From: Macrophomina tecta
Taxonomy: Eukaryota > Ascomycota > Dothideomycetes > Botryosphaeriales > Botryosphaeriaceae
Direction: 5' to 3'
Length of the DNA stretch: 64,000 nt
NCBI GenBank assembly: GCA_024180945.1
Contig: JAKSGN010000036.1
Location: 62,001-126,000, forward strand
The stretch's first letter is position 1, and every line of letters begins with the position of its first letter. The notes below the pieces were generated by a model, which ran no database searches, was not told the DNA's origin, and saw only the letters and a list, made by a program, of their open reading frames with translations. Of the stretch, positions 53,101 through 64,000 are shown in pieces. The position numbers and the translations under genes are program-made.

Positions 53101-55310
53101 TCAGAGAACTCCATCAAGGTAGTTCATCATCTCTGGAGCCTCTTCCAGGTCACCAAGCCATCCAATATACTGACCAGGGCGCATGAGAGCCACAGCACCT
53201 CTCTTTCTGTTTAGACCCCACTTGTCCAAGGCCATTCCATAGGCACCCCGGTCAAAATCCTGGTCCTCGTCCACCCATATTTTGTAGTAACAAACCCCTT
53301 TGTCGTCCATGGTGCGCAGTACCTCCGGAAAATCGAAACGGTCAAGACTTGTCCTTGGAGCAGAGTTTATGGCGATGACGTCGATGACTGAGTTAATCCT
53401 CCTTTCAGACGGTGTGAAGCGGCGCCTGATGGAATCCTCACCCTCCTTGCTCAAGGTGCGTCCAGAGGCTCTGCAGACGTGCCCTCTGGGCGGGAACAGA
53501 TATGTCACCGGCGAGGACAACGATGTGCCAACGCCCATCACTTCTTCATGATGGTTGTTGGCCAGGCGGCCAGTCCGTCCGCATGAGCTGTCAACTTGGC
53601 GGGCCAGAAGCGCTCGCCTGCAACGAGCTTTGCAGCAGTATCGGCCGTCCACCGGCGGTCCACGAGACTGCTGTTCGGACACACTAGCAGGAGGCCTTAG
53701 CAAAGTCACTGTATCTTTCGTCGCGGGCCTTGAACTCCTCGGGGCTGATTTTGTCGTTGGTGAACAGATCAGACCATGTCTGGCCAAACTGGAACAGCGT
53801 TTTTGCGACCGGATGGCGCTCAAGCTAGTACGTGGGCAGGATGGCCTCCGGCTTCGTGGTTCCAGCAGCGGCAGACGCAACTTTCCAGCCGAGGTTGAAG
53901 CCATCTTGGATCGAGATGTTCATGCCCACCCCAGCCTTGGGTGTATGTGTGTGCCGCATCGCCGGCAATGAAGATGCGGTTGCATCTGGTGAGCTTTGAG
54001 GCGACGCGCCGACCAACCTGCAGCAGTCTGCATTAGTGTGCGCCTGACTAACAAACATGAAAATGCTTGCTTGGTACGCAGACCACCCTGCCGGTACATA
54101 TCAGTATGCGATCCGAGCGCGGGGCTGGCATGATGGCACAATGACTTTCACTCGCAGACTCTAAAGCCGAAGTCATAGGGCTTGAAAGTTGCTTTTGGAA
54201 TTGCTTTTTGCCCAAGGCCAAGTCCACGCCCCATCTCTGAGAGAGAGATGTCGAGACGCATAAGATTGTCCTCTCGGCCAAAGGTCAAGGTGGATCCGGC
54301 GCCGCTCTTAATCATGCAGCTTTGACGTAGGTCGGCTTGATTAGATTAGCACGGAGCCAGGAGCGCTGATGAGGCAGACATTACTCACGGAAATTTGATA
54401 TAGGTACCACGTCCATGACGCCCCTACTGCAATGAGCGTGGGTGATATGGAAAAGGGTGCGGGCGCATGCCAAACAAAATCCGAAGCCTCTCCCTCCATC
54501 TTTGCCCCCATCTGCTTTCTCGTGCAACTGTGTGCACCATCTGCACCAATTACATATATGGCTTTAATGACCTCGACACGGCCCGATTTGGCTTTGGCTT
54601 GCATTACTGAGCTCTTCCCAGTCGTCCGGAGATAGGTTGCTGCGAAAAAGTCCGTTTCGGACTTCTGCAGAAGAAGATTCATATACTGACAAAGGGTTTG
54701 CTTCTTCATCGCTGAGCGTTCTGACTGTGGCCGTTGCAGAATACGCCTGGTGGTCATTTTCAAGCCTTTCATCACACTCAAGCCACTCTGCAACCACTCC
54801 GCGCTCGATGTGCAAATTAGGATTGGCTTCCTTGGATGACGTCTAGCAAGAAACGCATTACCCGACCTTGGCTCAAGCCTGAGCTGAAGAAACGTGACTT
54901 GGCGTATGATTTCTTGGCCCTGTGGATTGCGGATACTCTTTGGATGCCTCCGTTGCCATTGGGGCCCTATTCGCGCCAGCCAACATCAGCTAGGTAAAGC
55001 CCCCGGAATCTGACGATCGCATACCCAGACGCGAAACTCGTTCACTACTTGGGCCTCTTGTTCCACTCAATGCAGGATTCCCATGCCATCGAACAGCTCT
55101 TGGGTTCGGGCTCGAAGACTGTCGGCCTGGCCAGTGAAGAGTTTCGTGCCGCGCTTATCGATAATACGAGCGTTTACCTCGTACTTCGTGTTGGATGAAA
55201 AAAAAGCACAGCGCCGCACTTTGATTCAGTGCGAATTGGTTGAGTTATAATCCAACACTTTGCCATCCAGTAGGCCGCCGCCACGCCGGCCGGCCCAGCA
55301 CCAATGATAA
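53101..55310 (-). pseudogene. Phenol 2-monooxygenase-like FAD enzyme, decayed
   Basis: Read on the minus strand, all landmarks of a PheA/TfdB-type aromatic hydroxylase appear in order but in different frames. They are the FAD-binding LIIGAGPAGVAAAYW near 55,300; ARIIDKRGTKLFTGQAD near 55,160; the DG motif YVIGADGAHSCTR near 54,560; GMNISIQDGFNLGW near 53,910; and a C-terminal thioredoxin-like part ending at 53,101 with LMRPGQYIGWLGD. An in-frame TGA (55070-55068) follows GMGILH, and several further frame changes, for example near 53,700 and 53,530, cannot all be introns. It was once a cytosolic flavin hydroxylase for phenolics and is now almost certainly inactive. RIP or point decay is likely. 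Confidence 0.82.
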
Positions 55311-56131
55311 GCCTGTTAAAGTGCTAATTCATAGCAATATCTGTAGAGGGGAGAAGCCACCACCTTACACATCAGTGCGGGACTCAGGAACACGTGAGTC
55401 ACCCATACCGCGGATGTATTTATGGAGCAGAGACAATTTTCCAAATAAAACCGCCCAGGATGTCTGCTCAAACAGGAATGCACTCTGGCTCGCACTCATG
55501 TGTTCGCACAGCTTTATATTAGTTAAAGCCTCCCCGCTTGGAACACCTGCGCAGATGAAGTTAGGTTGGCCTTACGTCTCGGCCGAAGCCTCGTCTCATT
55601 TACCGTAACTAACCGAGGACATAAGCCAGACAACACACCTTGCGTTGAGCTTGCCCTGGCCATCCATGGCATGTGTGCACATGAATATCCAAAGTAGAAG
55701 AGATTATGGGCCACTCTGAGTCGAGTAACGGCCGCCCTCCATCATTGACTGCTCGGCGCACTGCTCCTCGCCTTAGTCTCAAAGTTCCCATAAATCCACA
55801 TGGCGAGCCCGGTGGCTGAATCTAAAAAAAAAAAAAAGCACGTCTTTAGTGTCATACAGGCGGCTCATAAGCCAGACTGGCGGCTCTAAAAAAAAACCCC
55901 CCACCGAAGAGTTTGGCGCTGTTTTTGGTTTGAATGGTACTGTTTTGTGATGACAGCGGGATCATGCAGTAAATGTAATCAGCAGGTGAAATTGATCTCG
56001 TACTGCATTCTCGGTTCAGTGCGAAGGGGAATGGAAAAATAGTCATCTTGGTTCCATGATCAAGTCCCTCACCACTGAGTGGCATTCGGACTCTACGGCG
56101 TTAGACCACTCTATCGCTCTAATAAGGAAGA
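55311..56131. other. Intergenic region with A-rich tracts
   Basis: No gene. A 14-A run near 55824 and further homopolymers lie here. A tRNA-like A-box seen on the minus strand near 56,110 was rejected. Confidence 0.45.
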
Positions 56132-58413
56132 TCATGATGCGCTTTCGATACTTCTCAATGTGGATTCAAACTCCTCCCAGACCCTCAGCACGGTGTCGAG
56201 ATGAGATAGCCCCAGCCGCCCGCTTCCGCTTTTTGCAAGGGTCAAAGCAGTGTTCACTGCGTTTGAAATCTCGCGGCCGTTCATCTCAGCCTGGTGCATC
56301 ACACGCACACACAGGTCAATATCCAGATCCCTGTCCTCCTCGGACACACGCTCCAGCTTCTGCTTCCACAGCAGCTTCCTGCGTTCGGCGTCGGGCGCGT
56401 GATACTGCAGAGCAAGGTGCAGGCGGGATCGGATGGCCGGGTCGAAGGTATTGACGCGATTCGAAGTCATGAACAAGATGCCCTGGAAGTACTCCAGCTG
56501 CTTGAGGAAGACGGCGACGAGATTGTTCTGCTCGAAGCGATCTGGGCCGCTTTGCCTTGCTTCGAGGAACACATCGGCCTCATCGATCAAGACAATTGCG
56601 TGCCAGATTGACGCGTACGTAAGGAGGCGCTGCAGTTCGTATGCGATCCGACCACCCCAGCTGCCGAGTTCACCAGTAGAGATCTTCAGGAGGGGTCGTT
56701 GTGTCTGTTCTGCGGCAAGTTCGGCGGTCAACGTCTTTCCGCTTCCGGGAGTGCCATGGAGCAGGATGATTAAGCCTTTGCCCTTCAGGGCTGACTCGTT
56801 TCTTGCCTGGTCGGGGAATTGATGGGAGGAGACCAGAGCCTGGACCAGGTTTCTCTGGGCCTCCGAAACAATGAGGGAGCCCATGGCATCAGGGATCCAG
56901 TCTACAGGATGAAGGCAGTCGAGGAAGAACTTGCACCATTCTTTAGTCTCCAATGAGTAGCCATAGACGAAGGGCGGGCAAAGTAGAGGGTCTGCCACCG
57001 CGTCGAGCAGCGCTGACGGCTTGCTGTTGTTGGGCTTGCTGGTGCAACCATCCTCATCGCAGTCGCCGTCTCCGTCAAAGTTTTCTGCCTTCTTTGTAGC
57101 CTCCTCGATAAACGTCTTCGGATCAACCACGACGCGGTGATTTGCCTTCGCGTGATTAGCTACAGCCAAGGTAGATGGATCGCAGTGCTTACAGAACGTG
57201 GGAGCCACACGCCGTCAAAAGAGGCGCATTCGCTATAGAAGTCGTACGGGGGTTGTTTCAAATAGACGAAAAGTCCATCATAGTCCCAAGTCGAGACTCC
57301 GCGGATATCCAGGTACCGGAACCCTCTCTCGGTGAGACTTGCCTTCAAGGCTTCCTGATCCTGAGCGTAACGAAGCGGAAAAAGAGGCAAATGGTCAATT
57401 GCCGTGTTCTCCTTGCCGACAAAAACTTCGCTCTGCCACAACTTGATGCTGGAGGTGGCGGTGCCAAACTTGACGCCATCGCCATGTGTGAACTCGCATG
57501 TGACATCGAAGTACCTTCCATTGCGTTTGTCCTCACCGTACCCGGCCTTCCTGCAGTGGTACAGCCGGGGATTGCCGTATTCGGAAGCAAAGAGTAGATC
57601 TCCCGGCTTGAAAATTGCCCACAACAAGTCGAAGTTGATCAACCCAGCGTCAGTCAGCTTCTTCAGCGTTAGACCGTCGTCACCAACTTCAGTGTCGAGG
57701 AAATCGAGAAGCAGCTGCAGATGCGCCGTGGCAGTCTCTGCCTCGGGATGAGCAGACTCAGCCACTTTCGATACGTAGTCCTTCAGCTCTGGGCGGTGGT
57801 GGTGCAGCAGTGCATATGGCTTCTCGAAAACGACATCCTCCGGCGGGTCGAATTTGAGGGCTTCGGAAGGATAGTACTGGACAACCTCTTTCAGCGCTGT
57901 ACGGATGTGAGGCGAGTGAATTTCGACGGTGGTCTTCTCCAGCTTCCTGTCCGCATCGTAAATCTGCTTCGTTACCAGGGCGTAGTCGGCGAACTTTTGG
58001 CCTTTTTCGCGGACGAAGTATTTCTCCTTTTCGATGATCTCGGTCTCGCCAGAGTCTTTATTGGGCCGCTCAACCAGTGCCTTGACGGCAATCTTGCCTC
58101 CTGGAGCCTCATTGCCCTTCTCCGCCACAATATCCCCCTCTGATCCGGGAGTGTCCGCAGAATCACCAGATTCGGAGTTCCTGCGATTCGCAGAGTTGCC
58201 AACGGTTCTCGAGAGAAGCTCGTACAGCAATGGGATGAACTCATTGACGTCCTTGGGAGAAGTAGCAGCGTCAAGTGTTGCTGCTCGACTGGTGTCCTCA
58301 GCAGGCATCTTGGAAGCTGCCGTAACCAGCGGTGTGGAATATGGTGCAAGCTCCAGGTGACAGGACTGGCTGGACGAGGTCTCCAGAGGGAGGAGACAGG
58401 CGTTCTGCAACAA
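56132..58413 (-). CDS. AAA+ ATPase with long fungal-specific N-terminal region
   Basis: Exons 58413-57193 and 57145-56132; the 47-nt intron (GTAAGC … CGAAG, CTAAT branch) joins …VWLPRS to ANHRVVVDP in frame; 744 aa (709 if the second Met at codon 36 is used). Residues ~130-400 resemble the DUF7025-type region preceding the ATPase in many fungal AAA proteins. The ATPase has Walker A GTPGSGKT, Walker B IVLIDEADVFLE, sensor-1 FMTSNR and the arginine-finger stretch FDPAIRSRL, so it should hydrolyse ATP. No membrane segment is visible. The single AAA module resembles Bcs1/recA-like remodellers, but the client is unknown. Confidence 0.88.
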
Positions 58414-59443
58414 GTCAAACGAGTCTGGTGAGGCAGTATAAGTAGCAATGACCGACCCTCCACCTTGCGTTTCTGCCTGTTGTGGACGTAGACATCAATA
58501 TGCAGCGAAAAGGCTACTGTATGAGCAAACCGCAGGCAGCAAACTGCAGGCAGCAGCCGCTCCGTGCAGAGCTGAAAAGATGGGCCGGATTCGCTTTCCG
58601 GCTGCCGTGATTGGCTGGGGCTGCCGACACCGTCGCGGGCCTCGGTGTCAGCGGTGGCACACCGGTGCCTTGACAGTTGGCAACAAGGAGAAGCTGACCA
58701 GTCGGGTGAGCTACTCAGTTGCTAGGCTAAAAGACGACAACATAAGTGGCCTGCCGAGTTTTCGGCCTACTTCAGGGGCTGTGTTGGACAAGGAGACCGA
58801 CGCTTATTAGGCGCCCCGTCCACGAGTGCAACCAGTTGTAGAAACCTCCGTGGGCCGTCTGCCGTACGGTACTTGCAAGCTGTATACCACGTTCACGTTG
58901 GACGATTCATTCGTGGCATGGCAGGATGGAGAGCAACAAGGAACGGACAAATGCCCGGTGGCCACAGCGCCTAAAAGCCCGCTCAGCCTGCTCATCCAAA
59001 CGAAGTAAGTTTCCTGCATGATGAGAACCACATTTCATACTGTAAAATAGGTATCCACACCAGACCGATTGTAACGGCTTGGGTTAGTCCCGAAAAAAAG
59101 AAGTGAAAAAAAAAAAAAAAGAACGATGCGTAGGCAAACTACCGTTACCCTTTCCCTTCGCTGGCCAATTTCCTGGACTCGCAGTGGTGCATTTGCCGTG
59201 CTCTGTCACAGGTGATTCGTCTCCATATCTATGGCCGCGAGATGCAGAGCTGTAGTGTCGGTACCAATCAGCCCTATCTTCGGGGTCGGGCCGGCTTGAA
59301 TGAGCGCGATCAAGCTCGGGATCCAGATCCGAAGTGCGGCAGACGGACCCGGTCACGCCATTAGCGCAATAAATACACAGTTCCCGACCGCTGGCGCAAG
59401 ATCACTCAATCCATGTCTCCAGTATCAACTCTCCTAGTCCACG
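58414..59443. other. Divergent promoter region, AAA ATPase / dehydrogenase
   Basis: No gene; short frames only. Contains a 15-A run near 59107. It separates the minus-strand ATPase from the plus-strand dehydrogenase and probably carries both promoters. Confidence 0.45.
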
Positions 59444-60451
59444 ATGGCTCTTGCAGCGGTATCCGCCGCCAATTCTGTGCCTTCTCCCCTGAACCCTCCC
59501 CTGAACCCCAAGCCGACCGTCTACGTTATAGACAAATTCCACCCTGACGCCATTGAGTATGCGCGCACCATCTTCAATGTTATCCTCCAGGACGAAGTTA
59601 TTTCAGACTCCGAGGCAGGGTGCAAAGCGGCCACTGGCATCTTGATCCGCGGCTCGCCGTTGAGCGCCGCCGACCTTGCGGCCTATCCAAACCTGAGGGC
59701 CATCGGCAAACATGGGGTCGGCACCGACAAAATCGATACCGACGCATGCAAAGAGCGCGGGATTGCGGTGTTAAATACGCCCGGGGCCAATGCACGGGCT
59801 GTGGCCGAGCTGGTGCTGGCTTTGGGTATGGATGTCGCGCGACAGGTGTCCGACATTCACCGGAGACAATGCAATGGCGATGTGGTGGCCAAGGATGCCT
59901 GTCGTGGGCTAACTCTTTTCCGGAAGAAGATAGGAGTGGTCGGGATGGGACACATCGGCCGCGAGGTTGCCCGCATATTCTACGGCGCATTCGAGGCCGA
60001 AATTCTGGCTTACGATCACAATCCTTCTCCGGAAAAAGCATTGGCCTGGGCTAACGTACCACACCAATTCGTGGCCGATCTCGACGACGTCGTGGCGGCC
60101 GCGGATGTGCTAACGCTGCACATACCGCTCAACCCCGAGACCCGTGACCTATTCAACTATCCAAGGCTCTGCAAGATGAAACAGGAGGCCATTTTGATCA
60201 ATACTGCCCGTGGTGGTGTGGTCAATGAGAAGGATCTGGAACGTGTCCTCCGGGAAGGTCGCCTTTGGGGGGTTGGCCTCGACTGCCACGATGAAGAACC
60301 GCCTACCAGGGCGAGGTACGGCTCCATATGGGACCTTCCAAACGTCGTTTCAACCCCTCACATTGGCGCCATGACTGCAGAAGCTCGATTGGCTGCTTCC
60401 ATGGCTGCAGTCAACAATCTCCATCGATACTTTGTGAGGTGCAAGGACTAA
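59444..60451 (+). CDS. D-isomer-specific 2-hydroxyacid dehydrogenase
   Basis: 335 aa, single exon. The family's two-domain layout is complete: the N-terminal substrate domain with IRGSPLSAADLAAYPNLRAI and GKHGVGTDKID; the NAD(P)-binding GMGHIG (GxGxxG) near residue 168, followed by an acidic/neutral AYDHN that favours NAD; the catalytic Arg in NTARGG; Glu in HDEEPP; and His in TPHIGA. It reduces 2-keto acids to D-2-hydroxy acids or the reverse (glyoxylate, hydroxypyruvate or phosphoglycerate type). The exact substrate is not evident. No targeting signal stands out. Length is normal for the family. Confidence 0.92.
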   Translation: MALAAVSAANSVPSPLNPPLNPKPTVYVIDKFHPDAIEYARTIFNVILQDEVISDSEAGCKAATGILIRGSPLSAADLAAYPNLRAIGKHGVGTDKIDTDACKERGIAVLNTPGANARAVAELVLALGMDVARQVSDIHRRQCNGDVVAKDACRGLTLFRKKIGVVGMGHIGREVARIFYGAFEAEILAYDHNPSPEKALAWANVPHQFVADLDDVVAAADVLTLHIPLNPETRDLFNYPRLCKMKQEAILINTARGGVVNEKDLERVLREGRLWGVGLDCHDEEPPTRARYGSIWDLPNVVSTPHIGAMTAEARLAASMAAVNNLHRYFVRCKD

Positions 60452-61589
60452 TTCAGATAGCGGCGGGTCTTACACATCTATTGGTCTGGTAATATATAGA
60501 GAGACCGCAGGCAGCCTAGACAATATTCTTCCCTCCACGCAGCAATAGTACGCAGAGAGAATGGCTGGCATCGTATAATCCTTTCCGAGCAGCCAATCAG
60601 CATTCTACATGCCACAGATATCCGAAGCATCGGGTCTCCGGCCCAGGCCCCCTGGGTGCTTGGCAGCAGCTAACTTCGGTCACCACGCTTTTCATTTGCT
60701 CTCTGGTCTGGGCACCCATAACCTGGAAGCTTGAGTTATCGACTTCCTGGTGCATCCTAAGCTTTTGAAACGCATAGACCGTGTGAGTGCTGGTGGAACT
60801 AAGCACGCCAACTGAAAACACCATGCCGCTTTAGCGGGCCAAAATGCTAGCAATTTGATTCAACTTGCAAAGTGCTAGTTCCTCCAGCTTTTCGAAGAGG
60901 GCTGAACTGTGAGTACAGGGCAAAAGGCGGATATACACAGCCCGTTGGAGCTTCAAATGCCGACAGCAACTGCCGAAACTCTATTGATTCGGGGCAGTTG
61001 ACAAGCGTGTAGGTCCTCCGCATATACTTCTGACTAGCTCTGATGGGGTAAAAAGGCGATTGGTAGAGGCAGCGAAGGCAATGCCGAGGTCTCGAGGTAC
61101 AAACAAGCCATTCCACTCCCGAGCTTAGGCTCCACGTTTCTTGGTAGGTCAGCTTACTTTTCCTCGTAGGCCTCCAACGTACCCCACTTGGACCCCGCCA
61201 TCTGTTGACCTCCCTCATGTGGATCATGATCCTCTTCACGCATACTGGCTTAGTATGTACCTTTGTTGTGCAATTAGCAATGTAACGAAGAGCGCTCGAT
61301 CCTAACATCCACGCTGGACAGCCTGCAGTTTGCCACGTGAAGATGCTGTATCCCACAGAGCTTCGACGGAAAGCAAGCAACACAAAAGTATCTCCGTTTC
61401 TGCCCACACTACGTACCCCCGTTGCCTTCAACCGGAACTGCCGGATGCTCGTTTGGTGTTTCGGCAATGGGCTCATTGAAAGCTATGCATTTTACCGGCA
61501 TTGAAAAGACCGCCAGGCACGTCTGCTCGCACAGTATTTATACGACGATGCTCAATGATTTCTGAACGATAAATCCATCGCGAGAACTC
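60452..61589. other. Intergenic region with one doubtful minus-strand frame
   Basis: Minus 60847-61476 is open for 209 codons, but codon choice is not biased, no domain is recognised and it holds intron-like GTAAGCTGAC. It may be chance or a relic. Nothing else is seen before the MFS gene at 61590. Confidence 0.4.
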
Positions 61590-63301
61590 ATGATGGAAAC
61601 CAAGGACATCGAACCCTTTCCGCAGGCTACCCGTAATGCCAACATCTCCCTTGATGTGGTCCTGATGTCGGCTCCGATGAAGAGTTTGGAGACTTGAAGC
61701 TCGCCCCGGATGGCCACACTGTTCTTATCCCGCAGCCCACGGACGATCCGACGGATCCGCTGAACTGGTCATGGGGAAAAAAGCACACGATGCTTGCAGT
61801 GATCTCCTTCACAGCCTTCCTTGGGGATTTTTCAAGCGCCGCTGGTGTGCCTCTCATCATCTTGCAGGGCAAAGAATGGAACATGTCACCATCTCATGTC
61901 AACGAAGCTGGCAACCTGAACGTTTTGATGCTGTAAGCCCTATTCGTCTTCAAAATGCTTGGGTGCTGACCTATTCAAGCGGGATCGGTAGCATCATCTG
62001 GATTGTCCTCTCCTCCTGGTGGGGTCGCGCTCCTGTCATGTTCTGGAGTACATTCCTGGGCGCGCTTTGCACGCTCGCCTGCGCTCTGACCACCAGTTTC
62101 GACACCTTCTACGCCTTTCGAGCTCTCATGGGCCTCACCTTGACTGCGTATCAAGTGACCGGCTTAGCCTGTATCAAGGATATGTTCTACTTGCACGAAC
62201 ACGCCCGTAAGATCAACATCTGGGCGGCTTCTTTCGTACTCTCCCCGTACCTTGGGCCCTGCCTGGCCAATTTTATGATTTCTGGACTCGAGAAGTGGCG
62301 GCCGGTCATGTGGATGGTCCTGGGAGTCATCGGCCTGGATCTGGTCATAATACTCCTGTTCGCAGATGAGACGTTCTACAACCGGAATGTACCGGCTTCC
62401 CAGCTGCCTCCCAGACACTCCTCATACTACCAAAGACTACTCCGCATACTAGGTATCTGGCAGATTCAGCATCACAGTGGCTACCTTCCGTTTTTCTCCG
62501 TAAGTGTCAGGCGGCTCGCCTTCACTATTCTGAAGCCAGTAGTTCTTCCAGCGATGCTCTACTAGTAAGTCAACCCCTTGCGATCCATCCTTGTCTGACA
62601 GTCCGCACAGCTGCATGTCCTTCATGTGGGCTGTCGGTATCAACATCACTTCGTCCCTACTGTTGGAGACTCCCGTCGAGGCCGGAGGCTACGGCTTTTC
62701 TTCAAAAGGCGTAGGGTTCCTTTACTTCACTCCGATGGTTGCTGTCGGACTTGGAGAAGCCTTTGGGCATTGGTTCAACGACTTCGTCGCCGCATGGCAT
62801 ATCCGTCGCCACCACGGCCGCTTTGCGCCGGAATCTCGCTTGTGGACTTGCTATCTCGCCGTCATCTTCATGGTCCCAGGGTTAGCTGTGGTTGGGTGTA
62901 CTTTGCACGAGCACCTCCACTACGTTGGAATTATCATGGGGTGCGTTTGCAGCCGGCCTTGGTAGAGTTTCTTCTTGCTCACAGCGTGCAGATGGGGCCT
63001 TTACATCTTCGGTGTCATGCTTGCCACTGTTGCTATCACGGCCTATTCGTTAGACAGCTTCCCGTCTGCTTCGCCAGAAATCGCGGGCCTGCTCAACTTT
63101 TCCAGGGTCATAGGCGGTTTCGCAGTCGGCTACTTCCAAGCCCCTTGGGGAGAAAGAGTGGGATATAACGTTAGTTTTGGCACCCAGGCAGTCATCGTGG
63201 CTGTCGCTGCGTCTATCGTTGTGGTCATTCACCGGTGGGGCGCCCCGCTTAGAGTGAGGGGGCTAAAGATAGGCGAGTCCTTGCAGCTCGAAAAGATCTG
63301 A
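61590..63301 (+). CDS. MFS transporter, DHA1/HOL-like, five exons
   Basis: Exons 61590-61632, 61683-61932, 61980-62564, 62611-62940, 62992-63301; introns 46-51 nt, two with CTGAC; 1518 nt, 505 aa. The short first exon (14 codons) is the least certain part. The N-terminal LAPDGHTVLIPQPTDDPTDP and LNWSWGKKH, then SSWWGRAPVMFWS (motif A) and the TAYQVTGLACIKDMFYLHEH helix, mark a fungal DHA1 carrier of the HOL group. The C-terminal half carries CMSFMWAVGINITSS and VGFLYFTPMVAVGLGEAFGH. Such carriers move polyamines, cations or small metabolites at the plasma membrane; the substrate is not readable. Confidence 0.87.
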
Positions 63302-64000
63302 GCTATCTGAGGTCGTATTACGAGCATTAGCGCAGCGGTGGACATGTCGCATGCTCTCATTGTGTAGTGAGAGACGTGCGGCTTTCTATTGCACTGTCCT
63401 CACACGGATGGACTAAAGCCGCTTGAGAATCTGATCAATAGCTTTTGCCCTTTCCTTCGGCGCTATAAATGAAGGGAAACAACACCAAGAGAACACACAA
63501 ATCTTATCCTGGCGGCAAAGGCGACAGATCCTATGAGAAATAACTTCCCCCAAAGTCCTAAGAGGAAGGCAGAAGCGTCGTGAAGTTCAAGCACCTAGAA
63601 GAGCCTTACAATGTCACATGGAAGGGCTTCCGGCTTCATCACCCGTCAAGTTTACTCAGCGCTTTGACTCTTTTGTGACCACGCCTTCGCGGGCGAGGTA
63701 GGTAGAGCCGAGGTCACACGCATTGTTGAAAACGCTCTCGCAATCGCATACTGAAAATTCGCCAGTACCAAATCTCTTGAACATGTAAATGTAGCCGGTG
63801 CCGAGTTTGAGCCGAGTACATGGCAATTTCCGCTTGCGCCGAGGAATCTCAGCGGCTCGTGCGGCTACTGCGTGAAATGGACGCAAGAAAGTATGTTCCC
63901 CAGGTCATTCCCTTATCGAGCATTATGGCGCGAGAACGAGAAGTTCCGCAGTGACTGCGTCTTCGTGAAGAGGTACAACCAGGCCGCCGGGAGTTTATCC
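63302..64000. other. Downstream region to window edge, no supported gene
   Basis: A minus-strand frame of 76 codons (63656-63886) and a plus-strand reading towards the edge have no recognisable features. A gene truncated by the window end is possible. Confidence 0.35.

Noticed and set aside
56060..56140. tRNA-like sequence on the minus strand (GAGTGGTCTAACGC resembles a D-arm)
   Set aside because: No B-box of the GGTTCRANNCC type follows at the right distance, and the T-stem and acceptor stem do not pair.
1..64000. CRISPR arrays, bacterial operons, riboswitches
   Set aside because: None seen; the introns, RIP and gene families are those of a fungal nuclear genome.

Overview
The window is nuclear DNA of a filamentous ascomycete (Pezizomycotina). 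Evidence: short GT-AG introns (about 42-75 nt), often with a CTRAC-like branch site; families typical of these fungi (NmrA-like reductases, Kre9/Knh1-like secreted protein, UPF0643, siderophore transporter, vacuolar VBA-type transporter, several P450s and MFS carriers); and a Ty3/gypsy retrotransposon riddled with C-to-T and G-to-A changes at CpA/TpG, the signature of repeat-induced point mutation (RIP). I cannot name the species.

Layout. Bases 1-15,500 are a gene-poor, AT-rich transposon graveyard: a full-length RIP-destroyed Ty3/gypsy chromovirus (3134-10934, TSD GCTTG), an inverted truncated LTR beside it, a gypsy LTR remnant split by a copia-like solo LTR, another copia-like solo LTR, and one small secreted-protein gene (12348-12707). 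From 15.5 to 25.3 kb are an NmrA-like gene broken by a 161-bp solo LTR, a coiled-coil protein, a 1016-aa protein with tandem CxxC modules, and a six-exon MFS transporter. From 26,170 to 33,962 lies a young, un-RIPped chromovirus with LTRs identical on reading and TSD CTCTG. From 34 to 50 kb are a P450 (-), a decayed Cys-rich gene, a siderophore transporter (+), a DHA2 MFS (-), a second P450 (+), a UPF0643 protein (+) and an eight-exon vacuolar-type MFS (-) with a 9-nt microexon. From 51 to 64 kb are a candidate small secreted protein next to an AT-rich island, a decayed FAD monooxygenase, an AAA+ ATPase, a D-2-hydroxyacid dehydrogenase and a five-exon MFS carrier.

The most interesting feature is inside the retrotransposon. 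Antisense to the 3' end of pol is a two-exon gene (32697-33376, minus) predicted to encode about 211 aa: a Cys6 cluster with exact Zn(II)2Cys6 spacing, then a long coiled coil. The antisense reading frame is preserved, under RIP stops, in the older diverged copy at about 9.85-10.25 kb, with differences concentrated at antisense third codon positions. The antisense gene and the neighbouring LTR U3 have diverged between the two copies much more than gag-pol, as if they were an exchangeable 3' module. The young copy also has a one-base insertion in pol between RNase H and integrase, and an 8-nt LTR/PBS complementarity consistent with Tf1-type self-priming.

The host genes do not form an obvious biosynthetic cluster: no PKS, NRPS or terpene synthase is visible. 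The density of transporters and P450s suggests accessory, detoxification or nutrient functions. Exon structures were built by hand from reading frame, splice signals and family-level expectation; all multi-exon models keep frame.
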